Positions 22,601-32,151 of a stretch of 64,000 bases of DNA are shown here, one piece after another. Source of the DNA: Strigops habroptila (taxonomy: Eukaryota > Chordata > Aves > Psittaciformes > Psittacidae); assembly GCF_004027225.2 (NCBI RefSeq), contig NC_046358.1, positions 3,810,720 to 3,874,719 on the forward strand. Direction: 5' to 3'. A program made the position numbers and the translations under genes. A model generated the notes under the pieces. The model had not been told where the DNA came from. It saw nothing but the letters and a program-made list of their open reading frames with translations, and ran no database searches. Numbering within the stretch: the stretch's first letter is position 1; each line of letters starts with the position of its first letter.

Positions 22601-25600
22601 GTATGTTTTACCAGTTCTCTAAGTTGTAAATTATGTTGTCTGAAGTGAATTTAATCCCTGAGCATGAGATCACATAACCAGTGCATTATGTCAGTGGGCA
22701 TCAGTGCATTATGTCAGCGGGCAAAGCATGAGTAAATATGCTGTGATGATAACACAATGTCAGCTGGAAAGCTCAGTTCCTCTGGGAAACTAAATGGTGC
22801 TTGGATTCATTTCTAGAAGTACATGTGTTCTCCTTCAATTTATCAGGATCAAAGCCGCTTGAGATTTCAGTATAGACTTTGCAGTTTCCCTCTTAGAAAT
22901 CAAACCCAGTTCTTGAGCAAGATGTCTTTTTGTTCTGTTTTCTGTGAAGACACCCACTATGAACAAAGGGGGAAATTCAGTCTGTGCCATTCATAACTCG
23001 CTGCCTTCTTTGATCTGTACAGCACGATTTCTTCCCTTTTCTTCCCAAGATTGATGATTTTCCATAGATGTATCCCTCAAGCTCTCCTCATTTTATTTCT
23101 TCAGTGCTTTTGACCTGATCTTTCTGTGTCTTCCTACCTGTGAAGCGTATTCCTTTTGCAAGTGTGATATACTTTTTCCTAAGGCATGATCCCCGTGTGC
23201 AGAGTGATCTTTCAATAAATTGCTATTAACTGCATCTTGTGGCTGAGGGAATTCATACTTAATAATTACGTGGCACACATTACGTCGTCTTTGCACAGTC
23301 CCAAAGCCTGCAATTTTCAGAGAGCATCCTATGACACTACATGCTTTGCCAAGTGGGAGTTACAAGAGGCTCTGATGGAAATTACAACCTTTCAGGCCAT
23401 AGCATCAAAGAAGTAATTTTCATACTCTATTGTAATGTAGCCTTCTCTCTGTTAGTAAGAGAAAGTTCAGCGTAGATACTTGATCGTGACTTTGTTCAAA
23501 AGCAAGTTAAAGGAAGAGGAATGTACTCTAGGGAAAAGAGATTTGGATTAACAGTCATTACAGGCATTCAGGCTCTCCCTGGTTTGTAATCTGCCTGTAT
23601 CAGTACATCAGGTTTACCACCGTTAGTTTTCACTAAGGAGGGAAAGAGAATGAAAAGCCTTTTCCTCCCAAAATTAAACATTTTGAGGGCAAACATTCTA
23701 GTATTTCAGATTCTAGAGTTTCAAGGGCTTTAATTTTCCTCTGTTCTTGTGCTTTTAAGTGTTTTGAGATGAAAGATGGAATGATGTAGTGGAAGTACAA
23801 GATGAGAAATACTATGGTAGAAGCTCAGTGTGCATAAATGCTACTGGAAGAAAAAAAAAGAACTAAAGTGGCTGCCTGTGTGTGATCATGTACTGGGTAC
23901 AAAACAGTATGTACCACAAGTCAGGTAATGTCTTGTAGGGCTATTGAAGAACACCAGATCAGAGTGTTCAGAGACTTCAGGTCATGTCGCAGTTATTTTC
24001 CATATCGTGTCTTGAAGTGAACTTATTAGAGAATAAAATCCTCTTTCTCTAACTGCAAAGACAAGCAGTAATGTTGGTTGGTTGGGTTTTGTTAGTTAAG
24101 TGCAACTGGCATGGGTTTTTTCCCCTGAAATTTGTTCCAGGGTGAGGGGAAGAGAAGGTTCAGTCCTTTGTTTTTCTTTTTGGTGAGTGCTGTACTGGAT
24201 GAATAAGTGTTCATCATATAGTAGGTGGTAAAGGCGTATAGAGACGTGCGTAACCTATTTGAATCTGCATCAGCAAACATCCCTTGTGGATAAGTAGAAG
24301 TAATTCTTACTCAGATTTCAGCCTGATCTGTGTAAAACAAGCTACAGATACGTTTTGGGAGTTAAAATCCCCACTGGAGTTAAGGAGATTTCATGGAAAT
24401 GAGCATGATACCAGAAACTTTACCCCCTGGAGTTTTTCTTTTTTAAGCATTCTTTCTTCTACATACTGCCTTTTCTGTTTATTTGCACCAGTTATGTGGT
24501 TGTAGCTGATGTTTTGCCTTTGCTTTACATGGTTTCTAGGTTTTTTTGGATGCCTACTTGGTAGATCCAAGTCTGCAGTGAAGTTATCTGGTTCCTTTTA
24601 TTTTCTACTTTTATTTCTAGTAAATACTTAAACTTTTTATTTCCTTCCTTTTGCCCCCCATCATTGTAGCTCCTGCCTACACTGAAAACAAGAGATGAAT
24701 GCTTTGGTTTAGAGCTGTGATTCATACACAATTCACACACAGTCTGTTGGTTTAGTCAACAAGTCTTCTCGTGCTTGTCCGCAGCATGTGTCACCACTGC
24801 ACCATGACCTTGTCCTGTTTTCCACACAGCTTCAGGTCCCCTGTCCTACTCGTACATGACTTAGTCGTCCTACTCTAGAGGTATTGATTTCACTTAGATG
24901 AAAAGATGAGCCTTTATGATGCAGTCTCACTGCCATTTGTATTATTGCTTACTCTGCTCAACTCAGACAATGCCAGGTTATCTCATGAGCTCTTTCTGGA
25001 AGCCGAGTGTGAAATGGTAGTTCAGGGTGAAGGATGATATTTAGTGTCCCATTAAGCTCCCACATCCGACTGGGAGTAGCTCTCTAACAAAGGTATAGGT
25101 ACCATAAGGGCGCATGAGGTGTAGCTGTGCATTGAACTGCTGTGTGAACTGTGGAAGGAGTTAGGAAGCCATCTGTCAGGTTGCCCTTCTTCCATCTGTA
25201 ACCAAGGAAACTGGTGAGTGCTGGGAAGGGAGGGAGCTTCACAAATGTGTTAGGTAATAACAGGATGCTCATGGTGTTCTAAGAATCAGCCCTCAGATGG
25301 GTCTGTCCTTCAAATGAAACGCTGAACCACTCTGTCCTTGAGTAGCTGTTCTAGCAAAAGTTAAAGATCTCCCAGTACTTTTGAAAACAGAAGAAAAATA
25401 ACCCTTAATGTCGTAACAGGCCTAATTGAAGATGAACATGTGAATATATAGAGCACAGTAGAAACAGAGGTCTGGATCAGGATTAAACTTTTAGATTGGC
25501 ATGAAGGAGACTTGCAGACAGCAGTGGCTGCAGAGGAGGAGGTGTTTTCCACCCATATTGGCAGGACTTGAGCAGCTATAGACAAGCAGAGAGGAAGATG

Positions 25601-28600
25601 TGAATGCTTTAAAGCTCACTTGCAGGCTGCTAGGTCAGCTGCAGAATGGCTGAGGGAGTTTAAAGATAGTCCTGTGTAGGCAGGGAAGTGGATTATGTGG
25701 GGAAAGGGCAATATAACTGATACTCATTCTTACAAAATCCATAAAGAAAAGAGCTGCAGTGAGGATTTCATCAGAGACAGTGAGAATAAACAGGTGAAAA
25801 TGCAGAAGTATTGATTGATGAGACCACTTTGTTGTGGAGGAGGATGTTTCTACAGCTGGGAGTAGAGGAGTAAACTGGAAAAGAGGGATACAAGCAAGAT
25901 GGAAGCCTGAAAAACATGAGATTAGAAGTTTTGTAAGGATAATCTTCTTGGTAATAGGTAAAGCAGAAGACTGGAAGCCAGCATTCTCCATGAAGGCAGC
26001 TGACTTTAGCCTTTGAAACTAATTTTGCATCATTTCCATGTATAACTGCAGTATTAGTTATACATTCTTCTACAGGATGTTTCCATTTACTTTTCCTTAT
26101 AACAACACTATCCAGAACCCACTTCCTGCTACCCTCTCAATACACTTGCCTGAGACCTAAGAAACACTCTTAGGTGATTTATATAGGTTTATATTAGATA
26201 TTTTCTCTTTCTTAACCTTCTTGATTTTGATACCATTTCAAGAAAAATAAACCTTGATGGAGTCCAGGAATACTTACAGATTTTATATTCACAGCTTCCC
26301 ATCAGCTCATGCTGATCTTTCCTCACTTATTTACTGTAGTTACGTGAATTAAGGATAAAAAAGTTTTAACCAATGTGCTTGGATAGTGTAAAGCGTGGAT
26401 TCTATTAAATGTGCAACTCAAGATTCAAATATACTAAGAAGCAGAACAGTTGCTTTACTAGACCTGTTCTTGGAAGCAGCTGGTTTTGTAATACCATAAA
26501 AGAGTTATGAAGTGACCGTATAAAAGTTACCTGATGTATTTATTTCAATGGTTGTTACCAGTGTTTAAAGAAAAAAAGTATTTTCTTCCTTAGGTGTCAA
26601 GAATAAATTTCCTTCATAAACTTCTTGATGTCTGAAACTCAGGTGAGCTTTCTGTATGTCTGACATCATGTCTAGAGATAAAAGTTCTGGCATGAGATTG
26701 GGTGGACAGTGTTAGTAACAACATCTAAAACAGGAAAACCTGTTTGTCTGACTTTGCCAGCTCTGCAAAACCAATTGGCATAAAAATCTCTTCTTCTAAG
26801 TAAAACTGAACTCAGAGATGGCCCATTTAAAACAGAAGGTAACTGCTGCTTTTCCATACTGACTTTCTAAGTAATAGGATGTTTGCTCCTATACCATTTA
26901 TCCTTTTTAATCAAGATGAGCAAGAGATAAAAATAAGTCCAGTCTTCATCCACAAACTGGAATGATGTAATCCTGTGAAATAGGAAACAGCCATGCAATG
27001 GTATTTCTCTGCCTTTCATCACCAGTCATGCTTTGAACTCCTATTTTTGAGGGGTTTTTTCCTTGTTTCCTCTGAAGTTTAAGAAAACATTTTTGGCGTT
27101 CTACCTTACATTTCGTAGACCAAGATAAATGGCTAATAATTCTAGGAGCTTAAAAGTATGTTTTGCATTGTCCTTACAAAGAATATCTATCACAAGTGAA
27201 TCTGAGTGCCTTCAGCACTCCCTGATTCCAGAGGCTTAGTGAGCTTAATCACTGGCACAGCCCTGGGCCCTTGGCTATCCCCGCGAAATGCACAAACCCA
27301 GAACTGCCAGCCAGTGCTGCCAGTTGCACCAGCAGTATTGAATAGCCTTGTTCTGTCACACTGCGCCTTGTAGTCCCAGACATGAACAGAAAGTGGCAAT
27401 GGTGTGAAAAAAAGAGTCAATTACATCAAGTGATGCTTTATATTATCAGGAATTGATTTGGTCCCAAGCAAGCTCTTTTGCATTTTAGAGGACTTGCAGT
27501 CTTCTTTCTGTCTGCATCTCTTACACGCACACACACTCCCAGTTGTTCTCCTGGAAATCATAAAATTATAGAGTAGTTAGTGTTGGAAAGGACCTTAAAA
27601 TCATTTAGTTCCAACCGCCTGCCATGGGCAAGGACACCTCACACTGGACCATGTCACCCAAGACTCCATCCAACCTGGCCTTGAACACTGCCAGGGATGG
27701 AGCATTTACCACTTCTTTGGGCAACCTGTTCCAGTGCCTCAGCACCCTCACAGTAGAGAACTTCTTCCTTATATCTAACCTGAACTTCCCTTGTTTCAGT
27801 TTGAACCCATCACCCCTTGTCCTATCACTACAGTTTGTTTTAAGTCCAGGACGTAATTTTCCCAGTAGTTGATACTTTACCTCATTATTTTGAGCTTTTC
27901 TGCAAGCCATGAACTTTAAAAAAGACAAACCTCCATCATGTTGGGCCACCGCACAGTTAAGCTTAGTTAAGTTAGTTAAGAGGTTAGTATTTGTGCTTTG
28001 AAAATGTTGTGCTTCATCTGAAGACTTAACAGAAGTTTGCCAATTATTTGTCTTCCAGTTGAGCAGTCTGTTTTGTTTAGTGATGATACAGTTTAAGACA
28101 ACTTGTTTTACAAGGAAGAGGAGATATCTTTGGATAGGAAAAAAGTTCTTCATCTAGCAGATAAAAATAACAGGTAATGTACAAACCAAGACAAACTCAG
28201 AATAGAAAGAAGATGTGTGTTTTTGATGAAGTAAACCAGTAAACCACTGGAATAGTGGTGGCTATTGCAGAGTGATGTCTCCACACACAACTGTTTATTT
28301 CAGGAGTGGATGTTTCCAAAAGCTTTGCAGCCTTTGCACTGGATGTTGGAACTTGTTGTTGAACTTAACCTGTGTTGTACAGGCAGTGAGATGCAATGGC
28401 TTTTTTCATCCTTAAAATGCTCAGCTCCTGAATTCTTCATGAAATACAGCAATAGAGAGGTTTAGACTTCTTGATCTTGTAAGAGCTGCTTTTTCTCCTC
28501 TCCCTTCACAGCTTGGAAAGCTCTGCTCTCGAGGACTGGTTTTCTACCAGATGCACATGCCCACTTCTTCAGTGTCTGATGTTTCTTTTTAGGAAGAGAA

Positions 28601-29304
28601 TGGAGACTATACTTATGTAGAAAGACTAAAAATCCCACTTGATCACGGGACTCTGCTGATGATGGAAGGAGCTACCCAGGAGGATTGGCAGGTAAGAACT
28701 CCTTGACACAATTCATGTGCTTTACTTGCAATGCAGTTTTCTCAATATGCATGAGGCACTCCCATAAAGGAATGGGACATTCTGCTTCCAGTGGCACAGT
28801 TGTTTCCCAGCACATTAATACTGCTTTCTGCCTCAGAAATTCAAAGCACCCACAGAAACAGTGGGTTCTCTTTCAAGTCCTAAGTGATGTAATGGGAGTC
28901 AGCTCAGAAGTTCCAGCATGGAAGTTCAGCAATGAAGGTTGCAGCCTGCAGCTGAAAGAGCAAAATCACTTTAGTAACTTGGAATATAGAAAAGTTGCAA
29001 CTTAATTTAACAAGTCTACAATAATCTAGAAGGATCTCTTGTCTTCAGTGGCTCTGAGCAGTCAGAACATGAAGTTTTTGCCTTACTGAAACGTTAATGA
29101 AAAGCCATGACAGGAAGTGAAGGTTTTTTACCTTGTAAGATTACCTTTATTTTAAATACACAAGTTCATGCTTTGTTTGTTTGTTTTGTTTTTCCCTAAT
29201 GCCACTTACAGCATCGAGTGCCTAAGGAGTATCATTCTAGAGATGCAAGGATCAACTTGACCTTTAGGATCATTTATCCAGAACCTGATGGAGTTTGGAA
29301 GTGA
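10547..29304 (+). CDS. ALKBH3: ALKBH3, alpha-ketoglutarate-dependent dioxygenase (AlkB homolog 3), complete, 9 coding exons
   Basis: AlkB-family Fe(II)/2-oxoglutarate dioxygenase that removes methyl groups from 1-methyladenine and 3-methylcytosine in single-stranded DNA and RNA. Coding exons: 10547-10622, 12212-12324, 14112-14146, 15119-15166, 16941-17044, 17913-18001, 20791-21000, 28593-28691, 29212-29304. They join in phase to 867 nt (288 residues; human 286). The start [10 protein letters not shown] matches the family N-terminus in a GGCATGG context. Residues about 1-80 look disordered and basic; the catalytic jelly roll follows. Iron ligands are His193 and Asp195 (in DWHSDDEP) and His259 (in HRVPKEYH). 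The 2-oxoglutarate-binding arginines are Arg271 and Arg277 (ARINLTFR). The segment [17 protein letters not shown] is the substrate-side loop region. Nothing is broken, so the gene is predicted functional. Introns carry several CR1 copies in both orientations, none touching an exon. Confidence 0.97.
11029..11446 (-). mobile_element. CR1 LINE 3' fragment (antisense), intron 1 of ALKBH3
   Basis: Starts ATCACAAATGGTTTGTG and runs through the ACACCTTCCACTAGAGCAGG, GGGAAGAACTTCTGCCTCAG and CCTTGTCCAAAGCCCC blocks to the CAGCTCTCTCAGCCTGGCTCC end. It is of the 'GCAGCCACAGCTTCTCTGGG' type. The tail lacks the usual ATAGAATC and is degenerate. It lies at the downstream edge of the CpG island. Confidence 0.93.
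12008..12023. repeat. (TA)n microsatellite
   Basis: About eight TA dinucleotides (ACATATATATATATATATAA) in ALKBH3 intron 1. Likely length-polymorphic. Confidence 0.8.
12212..12324 (+). CDS. ALKBH3: ALKBH3 coding exon 2
   Basis: Acceptor CTTTTCTTTAG, donor GAG|GTAAAA. Two bases complete the Ala26 codon, followed by 37 codons ending [10 protein letters not shown]. The FVFEKP segment matches the conserved FVFKEP of mammalian ALKBH3. The exon belongs to the poorly conserved N-terminal region. Confidence 0.92.
12325..14111 (+). other. ALKBH3: ALKBH3 intron 2
   Basis: Contains the longest ordinary CR1 of the window (12402-13108). The remainder has no recognised feature. Confidence 0.85.
12402..13108 (-). 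mobile_element. CR1 LINE 3' fragment, ~710 bp (antisense), intron 2 of ALKBH3
   Basis: The tail TGATAGAATTATAGAATAG is at 12402. The C-terminal RT frame is open on the minus strand for 146 codons (12487-12927, with [20 protein letters not shown]). It extends 5' through the TGCAGTACTCCAAGTGAGG and GCACCCCCAGGTTCTTCTCC blocks of the RT domain. It is of the 'CTCACGCTAGACCATGTCACC' type. Confidence 0.95.
14112..14146 (+). CDS. ALKBH3: ALKBH3 coding exon 3 (35-nt micro-exon)
   Basis: Acceptor GTTCCCTTTCAG, donor GA|GTGAGT. It encodes [11 protein letters not shown] plus two bases of Asp75, matching the family's VxRRAPEPRVID. The exon is very short, so the evidence is the in-phase join on both sides and family similarity. 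Confidence 0.9.
14147..15118 (+). other. ALKBH3: ALKBH3 intron 3, with pyrimidine-rich decoy acceptor
   Basis: A CT-rich tract of about 45 nt (14966-15007) ends in CAG at 15007-15009, 109 nt upstream of the real exon 4 acceptor. No other feature is seen. Confidence 0.8.
15119..15166 (+). CDS. ALKBH3: ALKBH3 coding exon 4
   Basis: Acceptor TTTCTACATCCTCAG, donor AG|GTAAGT. 48 nt encoding [15 protein letters not shown], with split codons on both sides. It matches the conserved GVYEISLSPTGVS block. Confidence 0.94.
15167..16940 (+). other. ALKBH3: ALKBH3 intron 4
   Basis: AT-rich, with one sense CR1 (16302-16590) and no other recognised feature. The open frame at 16717-17118 runs through the intron end into exon 5 and is coding only from 16941. 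Confidence 0.85.
16302..16590 (+). mobile_element. CR1 LINE 3' fragment (sense), mosaic copy in ALKBH3 intron 4
   Basis: About 290 bp, sense, starting TCATCAGGGACTATAGTGAT and ending CCATTCCATGATTCTATTAT. The first third (CTTAAACGAGGGAGATTTAGG) is of one type. The middle (GTGAGGGTGCTGAGGCGCTG and GGACACAGGGGCTTGGAGC) is of the other. The end (CTAGTGTGAGGTGTCCCTGC) returns to the first. Confidence 0.94.
16941..17044 (+). CDS. ALKBH3: ALKBH3 coding exon 5
   Basis: Acceptor CTTCTTCCTTAG, donor CAGG|GTAAGG. It encodes [20 protein letters not shown] and [14 protein letters not shown], the start of the catalytic fold in AlkB homologs. It corresponds to LYPGFVDVKEADWILEQLCQ in mammals. Confidence 0.96.
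17045..17912 (+). other. ALKBH3: ALKBH3 intron 5
   Basis: 868 bp, AT-rich, with no repeat or other element recognised. The open frames inside it (17238-17501 and 17657-17872) have no supporting similarity. Confidence 0.8.
17913..18001 (+). CDS. ALKBH3: ALKBH3 coding exon 6
   Basis: Acceptor TTTCATTTTTTAG, donor AAT|GTATGT. It encodes [20 protein letters not shown] then RITMQPNPN. The PRLTxWYGxLPYTYS block is diagnostic of the ALKBH2/3 group. Confidence 0.96.
18002..20790 (+). other. ALKBH3: ALKBH3 intron 6
   Basis: 2.8 kb with one antisense CR1 (19229-19660). Nothing else is recognised. Confidence 0.85.
19229..19660 (-). mobile_element. CR1 LINE 3' fragment (antisense), intron 6 of ALKBH3
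   Basis: Starts ATCATAGAATGGTTTGTG and contains CCTTCCACTAGAGCAGGTTG. It then shifts to CCCTCATAGTGAAGAATTTC and AAATCTCTCCTCTTTCATC and ends near GAGAGTTGCTCCAGCCCTC. Small deletions are visible, for example loss of the CCAACCC block after CATCCAG. Confidence 0.93.
20791..21000 (+). CDS. ALKBH3: ALKBH3 coding exon 7 (iron-binding HxD exon)
   Basis: Exactly 70 codons, acceptor GTGCTGATTACAG, donor CCT|GTGAGT. It carries [20 protein letters not shown], in which His193 and Asp195 are the first two Fe(II) ligands, and [13 protein letters not shown]. It is the most strongly conserved exon of the gene. The open frame continues 14 codons into the intron but is not coding there. Confidence 0.98.
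21533..22121 (+). mobile_element. CR1 LINE with internal deletion: RT fragment joined to 3' end (sense)
   Basis: The first part (21533-21720) matches the segment upstream of the RT core, with recognisable residues [20 protein letters not shown] in frame-broken form. It then jumps to VDKGK...[16 protein letters not shown] (about 21720-21820), the YLDFxKAFDTV motif of CR1 reverse transcriptase. It jumps again to the RT C-terminus and 3' region (TGGAGCAAGTCCAGAGGAGG, GAGCCAGGCTGAGAGAGCTG). It ends in GGGGAGATTTAGA without the octamer tail. It is a relic with at least two deletions and is not coding. Confidence 0.88.
22679..22724. repeat. 23-bp perfect tandem duplication (one mismatch inside)
   Basis: CAGTGCATTATGTCAGTGGG plus CAT at 22679-22701, repeated at 22702-22724 with one T-to-C change in the core and a different last base. 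Two copies only, in ALKBH3 intron 7. Confidence 0.85.
27556..27834 (-). mobile_element. CR1 LINE 3' fragment (antisense), intron 7 of ALKBH3
   Basis: Starts AATCATAAAATTATAGAGTA and contains ACACCTCACACTGGACCATG and CCTTATATCTAACCTGAAC. It stops at GTCCTATCACTACAGTT. It supplies the C-terminal RT residues of the 182-codon minus-strand frame at 27605-28153. The rest of that frame is unique sequence. Confidence 0.94.
28593..28691 (+). CDS. ALKBH3: ALKBH3 coding exon 8
   Basis: Acceptor GTTTCTTTTTAG, donor CAG|GTAAGA. 33 codons encoding [20 protein letters not shown] and [13 protein letters not shown]. It matches the mammalian exon almost residue for residue. Confidence 0.97.
28692..29211 (+). 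other. ALKBH3: ALKBH3 intron 8
   Basis: 520 bp, ending in a TTTG-repeat-rich pyrimidine tract (29172-29195) and ACTTACAG. Nothing else is seen. Confidence 0.85.
29212..29304 (+). CDS. ALKBH3: ALKBH3 coding exon 9 (terminal)
   Basis: 30 codons plus TGA (29302-29304). It starts [10 protein letters not shown] and continues [20 protein letters not shown]. His259 is the third iron ligand. Arg271 and Arg277 bind 2-oxoglutarate. The C-terminus ends in GVWK, against a slightly different tail in mammals. Confidence 0.97.
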   Translation, partial: HRVPKEYHSRDARINLTFRIIYPEPDGVWK

Positions 29305-29950
29305 AGAATCACTTGGGGCATTGTTGGATATAAACCCACAGCAGATCCAGAGCAACAGATTGCTACAGACTTAAAGGAAGCCTTCCAGGAACGGAGTTCT
29401 GTGAAATACCTGATGGGGAGAAGAAATGTTATTATGAAGATATGTGACAATCAGAAGCTGCTGGTGTTATGTGGACAGTGCTGTTTAGTTTTCAGAAGTG
29501 ATATTAAATCACAGGCTTTAAGTTTGTGAAAAAGCAATGATCATTCTTAAAAGAACACAAAGCTCATGAAAGATCTGAGAGGTACCAACTGGAGAAGAAA
29601 GGTTCAGTGAGCAATTTTGCACCTTCTCTTGTCTTCCCTTTACCCTAAGTAATGAGCTAAGTAGCAACAAGACAGGATTCTTTTATGTAAAGCCAGCTGT
29701 GTGTGTGCTGTGTGTACAGAAATAAGAAAGCTGTATTACTCATTTCACCAAGGGGTAGGGCATTGCTTTTATTTGTAGGTTGCAAAGTCTTTTCAGTGAA
29801 GCAATCAGTTTCATTGTTTATATAACTACTTGAATTATAGTAGTGTCTAGTAGAACAGAGGCTCAGGGCTCCCTTCTGCTATGCACTCTGTGGTCAGGCT
29901 TTACTGTAAACTGTTTGTCCATGTAGACAAAATAAAGGCAAACAATGGAG
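29305..29950 (+). other. ALKBH3: ALKBH3 3' UTR
   Basis: About 640 bp without repeats, running from the stop codon to the AATAAA at 29931. An earlier ATTAAA lies at 29503-29508 and could give a shorter form of about 220 nt. Confidence 0.6.
29931..29936 (+). terminator. ALKBH3: Poly(A) signal, ALKBH3
   Basis: Canonical AATAAA in GACAAAATAAAGGCAAAC, 627 nt after the stop codon. A weaker alternative is ATTAAA at 29503-29508. Confidence 0.55.
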
Positions 29951-32088
29951 ACACCTTAGCCATGAGCCTCATCAGCAGGTTAAAGCTGCCCATAGCTTGA
30001 GCATTAACAGTCCTCCTCCATCCCTGCTGGCTTAAAACTGTTACTTTTGTGCCACAGGCAGGAAAAGAGACACAAAGAGATGAAAAACATCACTTACAGA
30101 GTTTGCTAATCAATTCTTAGCTTCTTTTTTGGTTTTCTTTTTAGCACAACTAAGTTGTAGCTTCCAGTGACTTCGGGTGGGATGGGAAATGTCAGCATCT
30201 CTAAAAATGAGGCTTGTGCTGCCAAATTTGATACTCAGAAGAACTGGTCCAAAGATTTGCACCCAAATTATTGTCATCACTCTGTTAATCACTTGCAAAG
30301 CTACACTAAATATAGTAGCATCAGGTGCAGCACTCACTCTGGTGCTGCTGCTCTTAGGTTAATGCATATTGCATTAAAGAATATTACTTGGAGGTTTGTC
30401 TCTCAAACCTCTGCTGTTACAGCAAAGCAGACAGCAGCTCAGACCTGATTCTAGGTTGACTTGCTGGAGTTAGTTGGCTGGCCCTATGTATGTCTCACCA
30501 GTGAGCTGATGACTGCTCTATGGGTGTTAAGTTAGGTATGTTGCCTAACTTAATGTCCACCAGCTTAAGTGGTGAAGTTCTCACTGCAGCTAAGTGGTAT
30601 CCACTGTACTGGATCAAAACATAGGTTTGGTATGTCTTCACTTTCTGCCCGAAGTAGGATCTAAGCATGGGTCACTATTCTATGCCTTCTTGTTAAAGCA
30701 TTCTCCCTCATCAGTGCAAGAGTAGGTGTTTAGAAAATGTCTATATTTTCTTAATCAGCATTTGCTGTAGTTTAAAATTCTTACTTGATGAGAGCAGTCA
30801 AGTTATTAATACTCAGTGATGTCTATGTTTTAATGTTACTGATGACCTAAAGGACAGGCTGTTGAGCCATTTCAATCCCTGTGCTCTGAAATTGGGCAGA
30901 ATTGTTTTCTTTGTGTATCAAACGACTCCAGAAGCAGCTTCTCTACCTAAAGCACCGTGCAACTTTTGAAACAGTTTATTCTAAAATGAGTGAATGGAAT
31001 TAGAAAACTTCCTTTGTTATCTAGGAATGTCTTCACTTTTCATCCCAGTTTGTATAAAAATATGGTTTTGGACTATATGTAGTGTTAATTCCTTGCTTTT
31101 GAAGCTAAGATGTGGGCTCTGTGGTGTATCTCCTGAGAATTGGTGTTGAAGGAGGCAGATGCTTACTTTCACATTTACTTTCTTTGGGTAACTGGAGCTT
31201 TGTGTGCATCCCTGTGTGTGTGCCCAGGTCTGGCAGTCCTAGAGTTGTTTTCCATAACCAAGGGGCAGTACTAAAATTTCTCCAGCTATTCTGACAAGGC
31301 AACATTTAGCCTCTGTGGGTTCATACAAGCTACATTTATTTACGCTGTGTTAAGAGCAGTCATGCTGCAAGAATGAGTAGGAGATGGGGACTAGATGGAA
31401 ACTTTTAAAGCCCAAACCTCAGCCTTTGGAAACTGCAACTCATTTGAATTCATTGAAGCTATGGCACATAATGGGTAGTAGGGCCCTGGAGGCTGATACT
31501 GTTGCAGAAGAGCAGTTTTTCACTTAACTTTCTCAGTTTCAATGTGTAATGTTAGCAAATTGTGGTTTAGTTTCTTTACTTTCTGTGATCAGGGAGAAAA
31601 CCAAGGTTTCCTCCCCAGTAATAAAATGATTTGTAAGAGAAATGTATCCCATGGAGCTTTCTTGGGTGATACCCTTTTGTTGCTGGTGTTTACTATGTTC
31701 TGCTCTCTCTCGTGTGTCCATATGCTGCTGCTTATATCCAAATCTGGTTGACCGTGGGGAGAAGGCACGTGGCATCATTCCTTCCCCTGTCCTGTGTGCA
31801 AGGGGAACAGTTGGCCTAGAGGTCGAGTTTCTTTGTCAGCTGGGAACTTGTGGGTCCTTCCTTCCTCCCCCCACCTCTTCCCAAAAAAGCCAGGGGGCAG
31901 CGGATTGCAACCTCCCGCCTGCCGGAACAGCAGGAAATGGCTTAGAGCAGAGGAGAGATTCCAGCCCACATCTCGTCAGGACATCTTTCTGTGGGGACAG
32001 TTTTCCTTTAGGTAGAAATTCATTCCTGAATGCTGCAAGTGCTCTTAGAGTTCTCAAAATGGATATGTGCAAACGTGAGATTTGGTAG

Positions 32089-32151
32089 CGGGGTTGGAAC
32101 TGGATGATCTTTAAGGTCCCTTCCAACCTTAACTATTCTATGACTCTATGA
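32089..32151 (+). mobile_element. CR1 LINE, last ~63 bp (sense)
   Basis: GGGGTTGGAACTGGATGATC, TTTAAGGTCCCTTCCAACC, then ACTATTCTATGACTCTATG. This is only the 3' terminal block and octamer tail, the shortest kind of 5'-truncated CR1. Confidence 0.88.

Larger units (their letters stand above)
21001..28592 (+). other. ALKBH3: ALKBH3 intron 7 (7.6 kb)
   Basis: The largest intron. It contains a CR1 with an internal RT fragment (21533-22121), a 23-bp tandem duplication (22679-22724), an antisense CR1 (27556-27834) and a TTAGTTAAG-type simple repeat (27956-27987). Between about 22.2 and 27.5 kb I recognise no element and no gene, apart from the tandem duplication. Confidence 0.8.

Noticed and set aside
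27605..28153. 182-codon minus-strand frame in ALKBH3 intron 7
   Set aside because: Its C-terminal third is CR1 reverse transcriptase ([20 protein letters not shown]). The rest is unique intron DNA fused by chance.
31642..32126. 148-codon plus-strand frame and overlapping minus-strand frames at 31.6-32.1 kb
   Set aside because: No domain, no splice context, and open on several frames at once.
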